A DNA stretch of 64,000 bases from Acheta domesticus. Taxonomy: Eukaryota > Arthropoda > Insecta > Orthoptera > Gryllidae. The position numbers were made by a program, and so were the translations under genes. The stretch spans positions 158,572,921 through 158,636,920 of the forward strand of contig JAHLJT010000631.1 of assembly GCA_031308135.1 (NCBI GenBank), in the 5' to 3' direction. A model generated the notes under the pieces. That model worked only from the letters and a program-made list of their open reading frames with translations. It was not told the DNA's origin and did no database searches. This document shows positions 1-12,239 of the stretch, piece by piece. Position 1 is the first letter of the stretch. The number at the start of each line of letters is the position of its first letter.

Positions 1-1589
1 TAACCATTCGTATTACTTAGTTGAAAATATGTTTCTTATAGAAAGACTATTACTTTAATAAAGATTTAACTAATTTCATTACGAACTTCGTACTTTGTGA
101 GGTTTATCATGTGAAAGAACAGGAACTTTTTATCAAACCTTCCGAAAGCTCAATTTGCGTTCTCTAGAGATCTAAAAGAATGCTGTTGATAAAACGAGAG
201 GTTGGCGTTACATTTACTCACGAAGAGTCAAAAGGAAGGGCACTCGCGCTAGAAGAGACTGATACGAGACACAGCCTTCGTCTTCTCTGCCTTTAGAATT
301 CTCTCACCCCGCTCTAACCTCTAAGCTCAGTAAATTTCCTGGTTTAAATTAAAACCCAAATGAAACCGCAGAAAAGAACGATAAAATATGAGGTAAAATC
401 AGATACCGCATTACGAAATTTCTGGAAAGATAATCTGCTTTCGTAAAACTCAAGTCATCTTTGAATGAAGTTGAGAGCAATGTAGTTTTCACGGAAGACG
501 CCATAAGAATAAAATCAGAGAAGTGAATTTTTCCCCCGAATAGACCACCAAATTTAGATTCTTTTTACGTGCAAATGCAAAGAAGCTTCAGAAGGAAATC
601 TTATGGTAAGACAAAAACTAGTGAATGTAAAAAGTAAGTTCCACATAGTCAATTACAATGCTGATATTGAAAAGGTTTGAAAATGCGTTAAAAATGTGAA
701 ATTAATAGCTATTTTATTAAATTATAACAATTTCATTGAATGACTTCATGAACTAGCAAGGTTTATGAAATTAATGGTTCAAGGTTGTGGCCGTGTGTTT
801 TAATGTGAATAAATCGTTCACACAATTCCCTTTAAATTACTGATCTCTTTTCCCAGAAAAATTTCAAAATTCATTCTTTATTCCAAATATATTTTATAGA
901 ACTTTTATTTTTTATTAAATGTACGTGAACTTGATGAAATGAATTCCACTTTATCTTTAGGGCAATTATTTTGATTTTGTGATGTTTTCAAGAAGGAAAC
1001 AATTAAATTCATGTACTCCTGCTAAAATATTTTATTCCGATGATTCAGAGAAACAATTTGAAAATGGATGAATGAATAATGAATTTTTTTAAAAAAAGTA
1101 TTGTTTTCCCGCCAGAAACTTATCAATCATATGCGACGTCTTGCCTGCTAACAATTGAATAAAATGTCCAGTCGTGTGAAATTTTATTTCAAAACGTCTG
1201 AAACATTCAACAGTCTTACTGTGGGCATTAGTTGAGAATCAGAGATTTCTCTAGACCAATTACTTAGTAATTCCAATTAATTAGTACTTAATAATCTCAA
1301 TAACTTAGTAACATCACTTCTTTTTACTATGTTGGCAGCTTCTACAACTCCATTTCGGAACGATTTTCCTGGTTTATGTAAGATTTACGAACCATTTTTG
1401 AAGTGTGTTTAGAAAAGTTCAGGTAGTTCTGTCTTCCTTTGAAAAAAGTTAACAATAGCAACATAATTTCAATTCGAAGAAGCAGATAGGTATATTTGAC
1501 ATCCTCTTGCTTCACAAAAGGAGTAATCTTGCGAAGATATACTCTAAGAAAGCAGGAAGATACAATTTGTTGAAGAAAAGGGCCTTCCA
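1..1589. other. AT-rich non-coding sequence
   Basis: No coding similarity, RNA gene or clear repeat is visible. If the TMTC gene extends upstream this is intron, otherwise it is 5' flank. The short open frame at 1342-1590 has no recognisable content. Confidence 0.5.
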
Positions 1590-1739
1590 TTTAAGTAAAA
1601 TAATAAGCAAGGGGGCGCTGTCTACACAATCTCTCCGAAACAATGAAGCTGTATAAATATGCATTGTCTAAGAAGTGTGTTATTTGCATGAAAGCAGTTG
1701 CAGTGAAAAAGTGACCTAGGGCGTATCTTCCCATCGGCA

Positions 1740-1965
1740 CTTGCAACTTCCCGGAGCGGCGCTCGTGTGGCGTGGTTCGGGGCGCGGGGGCGGGGGCAGG
1801 GGCGAAGGCGTGGCCAAGAGGGGGAACGGGGGGGGGCGGCGGCGGGTAGCGACGGCGGAGTTGGAGGACGTCGCCGTTGGCCGTTGAAAAGGCGATGCTC
1901 GAGCAAAGGGCCCGAGTTGAAAATAGTTTCTCGCCAGTACGAGGCAACACTCGTCCCGGCAATAT
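1740..1965. promoter_or_regulatory. GC-rich CpG island, G-rich on the plus strand
   Basis: The stretch from about 1775 to 1860 is a run of G tracts separated by single C, A or T bases, including one of nine or more Gs, so G-quadruplex formation is possible. CpG is frequent, in contrast to the flanks. The overlapping open frames on both strands come from the missing AT-rich stops and encode low-complexity Pro or Gly/Arg. A regulatory role is inferred only from composition. Confidence 0.3.
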
Positions 1966-2159
1966 GAGGAGGATGCTGTGCATAGCACGTGTTGGAGTGG
2001 TAGTAGCCTGCGAGACGACGAGGCAGCGACGAGCTCCCTTGGTGTCTGCCCTAGATGCGAGAGCGGAGCTAGCACAGGGGTGTGGAACATGTACCTCTGC
2101 TTACCTCTGTTTGGGCGTTGCATCAGACATATTGGCAATTCCATGGATAGCTGCAAAAT

Positions 2160-2760
2160 TTTCTAGTACAAGATTTTATTTTCAAACTAATTCTTCACTT
2201 TTCAAAAGTTTCATTTCAATGGATATGATTTTGAACACGACGAATGTGTCTTTTTCGCCCAGAAAGAGAGCCGATTGGTTCTGACAACTAGATAATTAAA
2301 TTAAATGAAGTCCCAACTTTGTTGGTGTCTTCCTCTATTGGGCAGGAGATAGGAAGTGTTTGACTGTCTCAGGAAGTGCGGAATGTCAAAGCTCAGAAAT
2401 CATTTTGCGTCATAATGCACGATTTGAAAATAAGTTCTAATAAATTCTAAATGTGAGAATTTAGAAACTAATTTTAAATCTACAATTATACGTATGTATT
2501 TAATTCCATTCTTGCACATCTTGATTCCCGTGATGCAGAAGTGGTCTTCAAGAACAGAACTGATTCTGATATTTCATTGTTACAGAATTTATCTAGTAAT
2601 TCTGGAGTTAATAACAATAGTATTTCGTGGAGTTTTAAATCAGAGCAAATATTTCTCAGTTACACTCTGAGACATGTCTGATGAGGTGTTCTTGACATTT
2701 CAGTACGAGAAGAAATTAAGGGTTTGCTTTTACAAAAAAAAAAAAATTTAAATTTTAGGT
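2160..2760. other. AT-rich non-coding sequence
   Basis: No gene is visible. It ends in a 13-base A run at about 2735-2747, directly before the GC-richer block at 2760-3700. Confidence 0.45.
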
Positions 2761-3700
2761 TAGCAGATAGAAATCTGGCTTCGAGACGCAGCCCTAAGGA
2801 TGATGGTTAAGCTATTAATGGAAATTGAAACGTTGATCGTGCCATACTTGAGGAGGGCTAGGTTCATGAGGGGCTAGGTCCCAGGAGCTAGGTCCATGAG
2901 GTCGAGACACATCCTGCCGAATTACGGTGAACCAAGACGGCCGTGTCAGCCATTACGTCGTCGAGTAGCGTCACCAGAGCACCTGCATGTTCACGCAGCG
3001 TACGTGACGCGCTGGGCAAAAAGTTGCTCGATTAGACGCATTCAAAAAGGACCGCATCGTATGTGAGAGGCTGAGGACTCCTATCGCCATATTGCACTTT
3101 CACACCAGTCATGCGGACATCACCATCGCCCAGTGTTGCAGACAGTCGAAATAATGATGGCACGCATACACGACTTCCATGATCTGGACGTCCGCTAGGT
3201 ATCGCGAAGGGGGACGAATAGGATTACCCTCCATGCGCAAACATCCAATGAAAATGACACGTACCTTTCAGTGGGTTGTACAGCTCGCTCTGCCCTATTC
3301 TGTAAATGCCAGGATCATTGGCCGGCGGCAGCTCCTCACCGATCATTTTGACGCCACCTAAACGCCAGCAGCGTCACTACAGTCTCGGCCTTGGGTGGGG
3401 AACCTTGGACATGGGCCGTGCAAACTGATATCTTTAGTGTCGAGTCACTCTGATGCCTTAATCATGGCCACCGGATCCGTGACTGGAGGTGCAGTGGAAG
3501 CGCCACTGACTGCAGATTGTGATTTCCCACTACACGACTAGCCGGCCAGCTGTTTTGAAATGGGGAGCGATATCCTAAAGCACTTGGCCACCAATTGTGT
3601 TCCTCGCGGACTCCCACGATAGCGCACTGCCAGCAAGTCCTGCAACTGCTGGCTCTGGAGTTCCGGGTATTTTCTCTTTTCTTCACAATTCTCCATTTTC
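2760..3700. repeat. Unclassified GC-richer block, possibly an old DNA-transposon relic
   Basis: Composition is balanced and looks like decayed coding sequence between AT-rich flanks, starting just after an A run. It contains three imperfect tandem units of GGCTAGGT(T/C)CATGAG type at about 2853-2911. Frames in the middle part vaguely recall Tc1-like transposases, but I could not place a defining motif. All frames are broken by stops. Confidence 0.3.
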
Positions 3701-4069
3701 TCAAAATTATTTAGTTGCACTGAAAATAAAAGTGTTAATATGCTATTTACAAAAAAAAATTATGATATGAAAAATTATGATAATTATTTTTTAATTTTCT
3801 CCAGAAAATTTATAATTTTCTTCAGAAAACATTAACTATGCGAGCATTTGCGACTTGCTTCTACGAGGATTATGCTAGAAACAATAAAATAACAGTATTC
3901 AATAAAGTAATAAATGAAAAAGACTTTTATTGTTAAATAGAAATATTCGTCTACTGAAACTAGAGAGATCCAAGTCAATTATTTTAACCCATGAATAATA
4001 CTATAATACTCTGATCTGATCTACCTGTTTGTGCTCACAAATTATCACTCTCCAAATCAAAAGTTCCGC
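3700..4069. other. AT-rich non-coding sequence
   Basis: Nothing beyond short A/T runs is visible. Confidence 0.4.
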
Positions 4070-4515
4070 ATCAACCTCTGATGATAACCACAGGCGCCGC
4101 TTTAATTAACGAAGTATTCCGCTCGTTCGGTGGGTTGGGCATGCGATGCGGAGAGGGCTGGGGCGGGGGCTGGGGGGGAGTCAGTGGGAGTGCGTGGGAG
4201 GGGCGGCGATAGAGGCAGGTAGTGATGGGAGGGATGAGTGTTCGGGGTCGGTTCCGTGAAAACGCTCGACAAGTGCGCGTCCCACACGCGGGCAGTCCTC
4301 CAGTCATTTATAAACTAGCGGGCAACTCCCGAATAACGCATCGGTATTCCTGAAATTAATTAATGCGGCTGTGATGTATTCACCACATTATTACCGCCGG
4401 CTGCCGCCAGGCGCCGCGCGGTCCGCGCCTGCGAGCGTTCTGCGATCGCGCCCGATCAGCTACCGCGCCGCGCGCTCTGCGAGGCTGCCAGTAGGCGGAG
4501 ATCGCTGAAGGACGA
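4070..4515. promoter_or_regulatory. GC-rich island with homeodomain-type AT cores
   Basis: The left half is G-rich on the plus strand (4155-4200). The right half (4380-4500) is dense in CpG. Between them an AT-rich segment holds ATTAATTAATGCGG and other TAAT cores near 4355-4365, the base-level pattern of homeodomain sites. The minus-strand Pro-rich open frames are composition artefacts. Enhancer function is inference. Confidence 0.3.
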
Positions 4516-5690
4516 GATCTTAATCCGTGCTGGTAATAACTTTGGGAATTAAATGCGTGTTTTAATCATGTGTTGGACATTAAAAACCGTTCAAAACTGA
4601 ATGCCAGGTACTATGGGATAGAAGCGCAATCTGTACACGTATTTTAAATCCCTGGAACCACCACTCTAACTCATGTACTATACTGAGTTGAATTATGAAT
4701 ACATTGCCAACATTTGATAAGAGGATATTAGCTTTCGTGTAAAAAACTCTTTGCAAGGGCAAATGAGCTTTAGATGTTGGGTATTATTTCTACAAAGGAC
4801 TATGCGTCGGACACAGAATATTTAAAGCACACCATTATAAACATTGATTTTGTTTAAATGGTATTTAATCATAACGGATCCGTTTTTTACTCTCACTCGG
4901 ATTTCTCCTTGTAGTGGTCGTTGTTGAGAATTACTTGTGTAGTGCTTACTAGAGAATGTAGGAAGTAAACTGGAATTAATAGTACATGGTTTTCAATGTT
5001 TGCATTTATGAATATCATTATAACAATGAATATCGGTGGTAATTTGAGGGATGTTTGTGTACAGCACTGCAAAAATATCGTCATATATATCAAATATTTT
5101 TCTTTCGCATAAATCTCGCACAAAACGTTATATACAGTACTTTTATCGTTTCATTCAAAGAGCGGTTTTCATTCAAATTACTTGTCGCACAATCTTACGG
5201 TGTCATTACCATTAACACCGATCAACCTGAAAGTAAATCGTCGGAATATCCCACGGTAGTCTTATCAGACTCTTGAGGGATTTGAGATTTCGTACGTTTG
5301 ACGCGCCTCGCCTGTCATAGTATCATGGAGACTCCCAGAGAAATCCATTTGCCAGGCCTGTTGGCTCGTGTTCTCAGCATGGTGACTGACGATTCTGGGG
5401 TGCCAAGCGCATGTAGGCGTTTGGTGGAGAGTGTTGGTGGGGATCGTTATCCATCCTGTACCTACCTACCAAGGGCTGGTCAAAGGCAAGAATTTGAGCC
5501 AGACTACCTGCGGTGACCCGCGTGCAACTCGCCTTTCACTACGCTCGAGCCGGGCGCCTCTTCTCCTTTTGAGAAAACAGCTCAAATTTCTTTCAATCAA
5601 ATTAAAACTATTTGTAAACAAGATAATAATTGTAATACAACTATTTTATATTTGTAACTGTAATAAGTAAACATAAATTCAACGTAACCA
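4516..5690. other. Non-coding sequence, AT-rich with a neutral patch at 5290-5560
   Basis: Short frames at 4893-5276 and 5298-5516 show no family motif. No repeat or RNA gene is recognised. Confidence 0.4.
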
Positions 5691-5699
5691 AAATCGAGG

Positions 5700-6260
5700 A
5701 TGAACACTTGCGCAACGAGTAGTTCTCCAGCGAGCTCTCTCGATGTCGCTCCGTGACTTGAGCCGCTGCCGCTGAGCGTCTGCCGGCGCCGCGTCGAGAA
5801 GCGCGGCCCCACAGGCGACGGCGCATCTCACCCGCGCGCGGAAAATGCCAGGGCTGCCAATAGATTCCCCGGCGCTGCGCAGCGCTGCGCGGCGCGGCGT
5901 TTCCATCTCAAAGCGATTTTTTCCGGGCGGCCGCGCGGCTGAGGGTTGATTCACCTTGCATCGCCGATGAGCGCTGCGTCGCGGGGGGAGCTTTAACTAT
6001 TGTTCGTGGGAGAGCGCGCGCGCGCTCTTGCGCTCTCGTGAAATGTATTTCGGGCGTGTCGACAGGGACGCGGCGGACATTAACATATTGAAGGGTTCTA
6101 CGAAGCATCCGGTGGGAGCGGGAGGGGCCGAAGTGGGTCGCGAAGGAGGGGTCGGCGCTCCGGGGAACGTCTCCGGGGGCGCGCCACGGTCGAGGAGGGC
6201 CAGGAAGGAGAAGAGGTTAACTGCTGAGGTGCGCGCGAAGAAACCGGAAATTGGGGGGAG
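5700..6260. promoter_or_regulatory. CpG-rich island with GCGC runs
   Basis: The region includes several GCGC/CGCG runs, notably CGCTGCGCAGCGCTGCGCGG near 5870-5890 and GAGCGCGCGCGCGCTC at about 6012-6027, a self-complementary alternating purine-pyrimidine stretch able to adopt a cruciform or Z-DNA form. The open frame from 6028 (142 codons) has no family signature. It could be a promoter or an enhancer, but no TATA/Inr pair was found. Confidence 0.3.
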
Positions 6261-7385
6261 ATGGAAACACGCTAGAAATACTCTCTCCCATATCGTTTGC
6301 AAAAGACGCGTTTTAAACGATGAAGAATATTTGACTCAGTTTGTTCTTCATCTGCAGTGTCTATTCAAAATAGATAAGGTAAATTTGGTTCATGCATTGT
6401 CTATTATATCACTATTTTTGCACTGTCCTACAGTGTGGTCACCAATAAATACTTAATGGTTATTCAAAATAATGAATTGATTAGGATTTTTTGAGGCTAA
6501 AGAGAAAAAACTTAAAATTAATATAGAGACTAAGAATGTGAAGGATGTTATTGTATGACGAAGAAAACATAAAATACGTATAAAACATTACGAATCAAAT
6601 AAGGAAACCATACGTAACTACTCATTTATTGGTTAAATTAAAAATTAGTCAAGAATAAAATTATTTTCCTTTAGAATTAATATTATGAGAAACCTTTTCT
6701 TAATATTTTGGAAGAGAAACATGAGCTTCCACATTACAATGCCACAAAATAGTGTACAAGTAAAATGTACAGTAAGTACTGTAAAATGTATATAATTGTA
6801 CAAGACAAATCTCAAAATGAAATGAAAACAAATAAATATTGCTTAAGGGAATATAACTTGTGTAGAAAGTTACGCATGGAGTTAGAAGACTGGTCACACG
6901 TCCCGGGAAGTTGAGTGAAATCACAAAAAGAAGTGTCAACTGCTAATTTATTTCTAGTCTGCGAGATGAAATAAAATAAATATTAGTAGAGTGAGGTGAA
7001 GAAATTATTTTGTACTATAATGAAACAGAATAGAACAGAAAGAAGAAGTGGGAGGAATAGTATATATGTAGATTCTTATAGTTGGGTGTGTTTGAGGAAG
7101 AGAGTGGTTCGTGGAAAACTGATATTAATGAGTTGATAAATATAATAATTGAGGCCTGTGAGAATGTTAATGAATGTTGTAAACTAAACATAGCAAGATA
7201 AGACAAATTAATTAATCTGTTTATTATTTTACATAATATTATATTAGATTGAGATAATGTATAAAATGTAAAGGAATGTATGTGAGACTTTGTGTGAGCA
7301 TATTCTAGGATCCAGTTGTCAATAAGGATGTGCCTACATACGTACTATTTAATAATGCAATCAAATTACCAAACCCAAAGGTAGT
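6261..7385. other. AT-rich non-coding sequence
   Basis: No coding similarity is seen. A short hairpin CACTG-N5-CAGTG lies near 6420. Confidence 0.4.
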
Positions 7386-7700
7386 TTGTGTGCATACAGC
7401 CCGTGGGAGTATGCTAGCTATGTGCTGGCCGCTGCCGTGCTTAGTGTCTTGCGAAACACGTCGCCGTTGACGTCACAGCTTCGTTTACTTTTCATGAGCG
7501 ATGCTATCAGAAGACATTCGGCCTGGCCGCCCGGTCGCCGCAGCAAGGCGGCGTCGAGAGCGTGGAACAGCGAGTTCACGAGGAGAGAGCTGACGAAGTC
7601 AAGAAGCCAATTTCGGAGAGTAAATGTAGCTACGAGGAAAATGGAAGACGAAAATGTAAAGGAAAGTGCAGGAAAGGTGGTAGGAGGAAAAAGTAGCAAA
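7386..7700. other. GC-richer patch, possible small regulatory element
   Basis: It contains a 109-codon plus-strand frame (7386-7715) without recognisable motifs, overlapping an opposite frame of similar length. TGACGTCA-like bases (GTTGACGTCACAG) near 7467 match a CREB/ATF-type site. Coding potential is not supported. Confidence 0.25.
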
Positions 7701-8535
7701 ACAAAAATATTGTAATAATGAAATACATGGGTACAACTTTATACTACCAAACATTGACCGCTTCAAAATATTAACGTAACAGAAAACAAACACTTCAAAT
7801 TGAACAAAATAATTTTGCAAAATCTGAACAAAAACTACTTAACTTTGAAAACACCGTAAACACCATATCTCCTTCTTCCATAACAGTAAAATGTGAAAAG
7901 AAAATTAATAAATGGCGTCCTTATTTTAGGTGAACTTAAGTTTTAAATAGACGCAGGAGGTACATAAATATAAATGCACATATAACAAACAATATTGAAA
8001 ATATGACAATATACGAGGAAAGAGAATGTTAATGCATACTGACATCGTATTTAAACAACAATAATTATATTATTAATTTGTGCTTACGTCTGTATTTACA
8101 TTTAATGCTCTTACAGTATTTATAGTAAATAAAATATTACAATTCTATTATCATAAATAGACACGCAAAATGTTTTACAATTAAATGCAAATATCATAAA
8201 AATAATACGTAATATTTTATTTCATACTGGATGAGTACAGTATTACAGGTTATTTCGAATAACCTGTAATACTAAAAAAATGAAAATGAATTATAACCTA
8301 AAAAAAGGTATGAGAATAAAGAAATGTTTTAAGAGGCAATGGACAGAAACGATACTATACTTCTTCACAAAAGCAATAAAAATAATGAAGAACGCCTTAC
8401 ATCATTACATGCAGGATTGTGAATAGTTCGATCAAATGCAACATTTCTCATCTCTTGTATTCAGCGGACTTCATAATTCTTGTTCAAGAGAGCTTGACAT
8501 GTTTCAATATGTAAAAAAAATCATTCAACAATGAA
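7701..8535. other. AT-rich non-coding sequence
   Basis: The only structure seen is the perfect inverted repeat at 8239-8273, listed separately. Confidence 0.4.
8239..8273. repeat. Perfect inverted repeat, 16-bp arms with 3-nt loop
   Basis: The left arm AGTATTACAGGTTATT and its exact complement are separated by TCG. In RNA this would be a stable stem-loop, and in DNA a cruciform. No flanking transposase or target-site duplication was seen, so it is not assigned to a MITE family. Confidence 0.85.
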
Positions 8536-8539
8536 ACAC

Positions 8540-9600
8540 ATTTATCAAACGTAGTAATAATGCCATTGTTCCGCGATCTTCTACGCATTCTCTCCCAAAG
8601 CGAGGGAAGATCGAGGAAAATGGTTCCCTGTAATTCCGTCTGTGACCTACTGAGAGTCCATTATTCGGTGATTTTCGGCGCATCGCCCTCGCCCCACCCC
8701 GCATCACGCTCTCGCCACCATCCATCGCTGTTCTCCACCACTCGACGTTTTCCTCATATGCGACTTCCCCCTCCATTTTTTCTCCCTTTCACGCTCCGAA
8801 GTAATAAAGGTTATTGATTGCTGTGCGGTTAAGGAATCTCAAAGTCCAATAAAGGAAACAGGAAGGGATATGAAAGAAAGCGCGTGCGGAAGCGAAGACG
8901 CGAAAAGTGGAGCGGCGGGCAACTTGGAGAAGGCGAGAGGTTGCGTGGCCTCTGCCCGCTCCTCTCCACTGCCATCGCCATCGCCTGTGCTAATGGTGCC
9001 GCCACCGTCACCGCAACCTCAATATCTGCCTCCACTTCCCTGAACGCGCCTCTTTTTGCACCACGGCCACCCACATTTCGCCTCCACTGCTATTTCCCTT
9101 GCTCATCACTGTTGTCATTCACCTGCGCCAACTTTGTATCTTCAATCTCCAATGAAGTATTTTGCTCAGGTTTCGCCTTCCAGAACGTCTGGAGGGCCGT
9201 CATTGTGCGCAAATACTCTGCCCTCCCCATCTTTTTCCGTTCTTTAAATGTCCATGTTCAACTCTTTATGTAAATCACCTCGTCATCTTTTTCTCGTCGT
9301 TCTCTTTGTCATCACTGTTACCATCCTCCTTGTTTTTGCCTTCCCTCTCATCGGTAACATCTTCACACACGCCTTATTCTTACTCAGTGTTGCCTCCCAT
9401 TGACACTTTCTCCTTGTCTACCTCCACATTGCCTCTCCAGACTTCACCGTGGTTCCGTCTCTCCCGCGCTTGCTGGCGATCGTCTGCCGCTACTGCAGCC
9501 TCTTGCATCCTCCACTTCAGCCGCGCCTCGCGCCACGATTCCTGGAATTTCTAGAAGAGTCTTACACGCTCACATTTCCACACATTCGACGATGTGAGGG
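8540..9600. other. Pyrimidine-biased stretch on the plus strand
   Basis: For about 1 kb the plus strand is strongly C+T-rich, with many CTCC, TCTCC and CCTC runs. This opens several overlapping Ser/Leu/Pro-rich frames (8560-8817, 8884-9273, 9162-9554). None shows a domain motif. Similar strand-biased stretches recur at 27520-28150 and 55690-55830. Confidence 0.4.
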
Positions 9601-10390
9601 AGGACCGAGAATTCACATCTGAGAGAAACTGGCGTTCCAGCACGTTTGATATTTCGGTGTCACTTCCATAAACAATATACGCTCGCTGCTTTTCCATGGT
9701 ACAGAGTGAACGCTACTAGAATAATAATACGCTTGAATGGTTATAGAGGCCACAATCTATACGGTCAAACAAGTAAATGGGAACTTCAAACGTCTATTCT
9801 AGTGGAAGACTCACATTAATTGAAACGAGGGGACTGAACTTAAATGGAAATTGAATATCGAATGTAGTACGAAGTACTCGTATGTATCTGTTGCCGCTTT
9901 TACGAGCTATTCAGTTGTTCGTCATTAATTTGTTGGTGACGGAACCATCTCACTAAACTTTATAAAAATCTAATAACATTATTCAAAAACTAGTACTTAC
10001 TAGTACTAGTACTAAACTAGTACTAAAACTAGTACTACTACAACAGAGACATGAAAAATATTTTCTTTATGTCACTTAAAGACACCGTGCATTTTATCAA
10101 ACCCGTTTTGCTTACTTGTTGTTTTCAACATGTTGTCATTTCAATTTTCTTGTTTTATGCAATGTACCTTTAATCCATCTGTTTCTCCATCGAGCAACTG
10201 CTCATGCACTGCAGTGAGTAGCTTACAATACATTTCCTCTGAATATTACTTGCTTTATCATTTGCCTTCTTATTCTTTTTAATTATTATTCTTTAATGTA
10301 ATTTCATCCCACTATATTCCTCTCTCTTACATTCACATCGCTGCACTTATAATAAACACTGCTCAGTAGACGATTTTATATCCCTCCACT
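9601..10390. other. AT-rich non-coding sequence with an ACTAGT cluster
   Basis: At about 9990-10037 the palindrome ACTAGT or near variants occur several times (ACTAGTACT...ACTAGTACTAGTACT), a short imperfect tandem repeat. Nothing else is recognised. Confidence 0.5.
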
Positions 10391-10880
10391 CTCATTCGCT
10401 CACGTTTTGCAGCATTCTGCCCCCTCGCTCTCCCTCTTTGCGCTTGCTCGTCGCTGGGGAGGGGTGCCTCCACGCCCGTCGCCCTGCCCATCCCTCTCGC
10501 CACCCCCACCCCCCACGGAGCATGCGGAGGCGTGCGCCCGTTCGCCCGCTAAGCTCGCGGCGACCCGCGGAGCGAATAAAAATATACCGAGCGGAATTTG
10601 TGAAATTCTGAGCAGTTTCTTTGGCGGGTGGCCCTTCCCCCGGCGCCTGCACGGCGACGGCGTCGCCGCGATCTTTTTCAGTTGGAAATGTGAACTCGCG
10701 CCCTCCTGGACGCCTCCCCGCGCCGCCCGCGCGCCCTGGCCGGCGCTCGTCGCGGGCACTCCGCGCGCTCCCCCCGGCGACTCTGTCGTTTACGTCTTCT
10801 CTGTGGGAGACACTTCTTCCCTCACTGATTTGGCTCTCTTTGGCTCACCGCTTGCGCCATGCAGAAGGAATGTAACATCT
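10391..10880. promoter_or_regulatory. GC-rich CpG island
   Basis: It is C-rich on the plus strand from 10410 to 10530, then balanced CpG-rich to 10790. An AT-rich insert AATAAAAATATACC sits at about 10575. The 161-codon plus frame and 119-codon minus frame overlap and are low complexity, so they are taken as composition artefacts. Confidence 0.3.
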
Positions 10881-11792
10881 GCGTTGCACTAGCCGTGTCT
10901 GTCAGAACTATTGCAGTTATAGAAACATAAACTATGCTTGGAAAAAATATGTTTTTGACCATTGCGAGGTATTATTGTTTTTCTTTCTCTTTTACACAAA
11001 AAGTTTCTTTCCATTATTACTCGTTTAGTTGTTAATTATTGCCTCTTTTCCGTTATGTTTGGTGTACTCTTCCATTACTCTTCCATGTTGTCTTATGTTA
11101 AATTATTTCGTAACCATCCGAAAAATAGAATTATCACACTGCTAGATTTAAAAAAATGAGAACTGTAATCTTGAGGATGTAGTGATGCAGTGCTAACGGA
11201 ATGACCGAAGAGGCTGAAGAGGGCGCAATGTGGCGGTGCGAAACTACGTAACAGTTCCATAGTTGCAGAAAGGAAATTGCCAAAATGATGGTGACACTCG
11301 TGGAAATGACAGTGAGCACATCACCACTATAGGAGTGAAAGGTGGCAGGGACTCACCACTCACATCGCTCCGCATCGCTCAGTTCCCTGCAACCCTCCTT
11401 TCTTCCCTCCCCGCCTCTTCCCCCTCCCAGCGCGCGGAGCGCTCCTGCGTCACAGGCATTTCATCGCGTTTCTTGCAGCGGCCGCCGCTGGAAAATGGAA
11501 AGGCTGCTGCTGCTGCTACCGCCCCGCCGCCCCCATCGCCCCCACCCCCGCCGCCGCTTTAGCGAAATGAAATATTCAGATACGAGTGGGAGCACCAGGA
11601 GTAATTAGGACTGCGGAAAGACTCGTCTACCACGAAACTTATTACCCAAAGCGCGAAAATGTGGGCGAGGGAGCCGCCGCACCATTATGGCTAGAAACGC
11701 ATTAGCTGCGGTGTAGAATTTTTCGAGCATCAATCAGTTGATTATAAAATGGTTTGTTCGGGATATGTTGAAAATGCCGTGAAAAATACATC
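10881..11792. other. Non-coding sequence with a small GC-rich core at 11395-11560
   Basis: The core holds CTGCTGCTGCTG and CCGCCGCCCCCATCGCCCCCACCC runs. The remainder is AT-rich. No gene is recognised. Confidence 0.35.
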
Positions 11793-12235
11793 TTTGATTG
11801 ATTAGTGGTTCAGGGCGCGTAAACTGCTAAGGTCATTAGTCCCATCAGTGTAGTGCGTTTTTCCCTCGTGAGGTGGCGGTGATCTCGCGCTGGATGGTGA
11901 GATCGAGCGCCGACTTACCTATCAGCTAGTGGGGTTTTCCCGAACAATATATTCCCCACCAAAGGGGTACCACCCCAATCGCGACAAGTTCTAAGCTACC
12001 GACCGGTCTCTGGGGATGTGTGACAATGTAGTGCATGCGTGGTAGAGTAGTGTGTAAGTAAGAGGAGAAGACAGGCCCAGGAAGAGGAAGGAAAAATGGC
12101 GTGCAGTCCGTGGTCCATTTGTTTGGGCACTGCCCTAGCACTCTCCTGGTGTTGAACAAAGGAATGAGAGAAAACTCTCGATCAGAGCAGCCGGCCTGTA
12201 GGATCGAACGTTGCCAAGTGATTAAATGAGTCATT
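11793..12235 (-). mobile_element. SINE family B, copy 1 (5'-shortened)
   Basis: Read on the minus strand, it matches the copies at 50560-50838 and 51520-52131. Shared blocks include GGCCG(C/G)CTGCTCTGAT, ACGGAC with CTTCCT/CCTACC, TACACTAC, TAAGTCGGC, CTCACCATCCAGCG, GGGACTAATG and CAGTT. It ends in the tail AATCAATCAA. The part matching the tRNA-like B box of copy 3 is reduced to CGTTCGATCCTAC, and an internal deletion joins it to the body. Confidence 0.75.
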
Positions 12236-12239
12236 AGTT

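Noticed and set aside
2990..3460. Tc1-like transposase
   Set aside because: Some frames vaguely resemble one, but no helix-turn-helix or DDE signature could be placed, so it is left unclassified.
10407..10892. A 161-codon plus-strand frame
   Set aside because: It overlaps an open minus frame, is Pro/Ala/Ser-rich and has no recognisable domain or splice-bounded structure.
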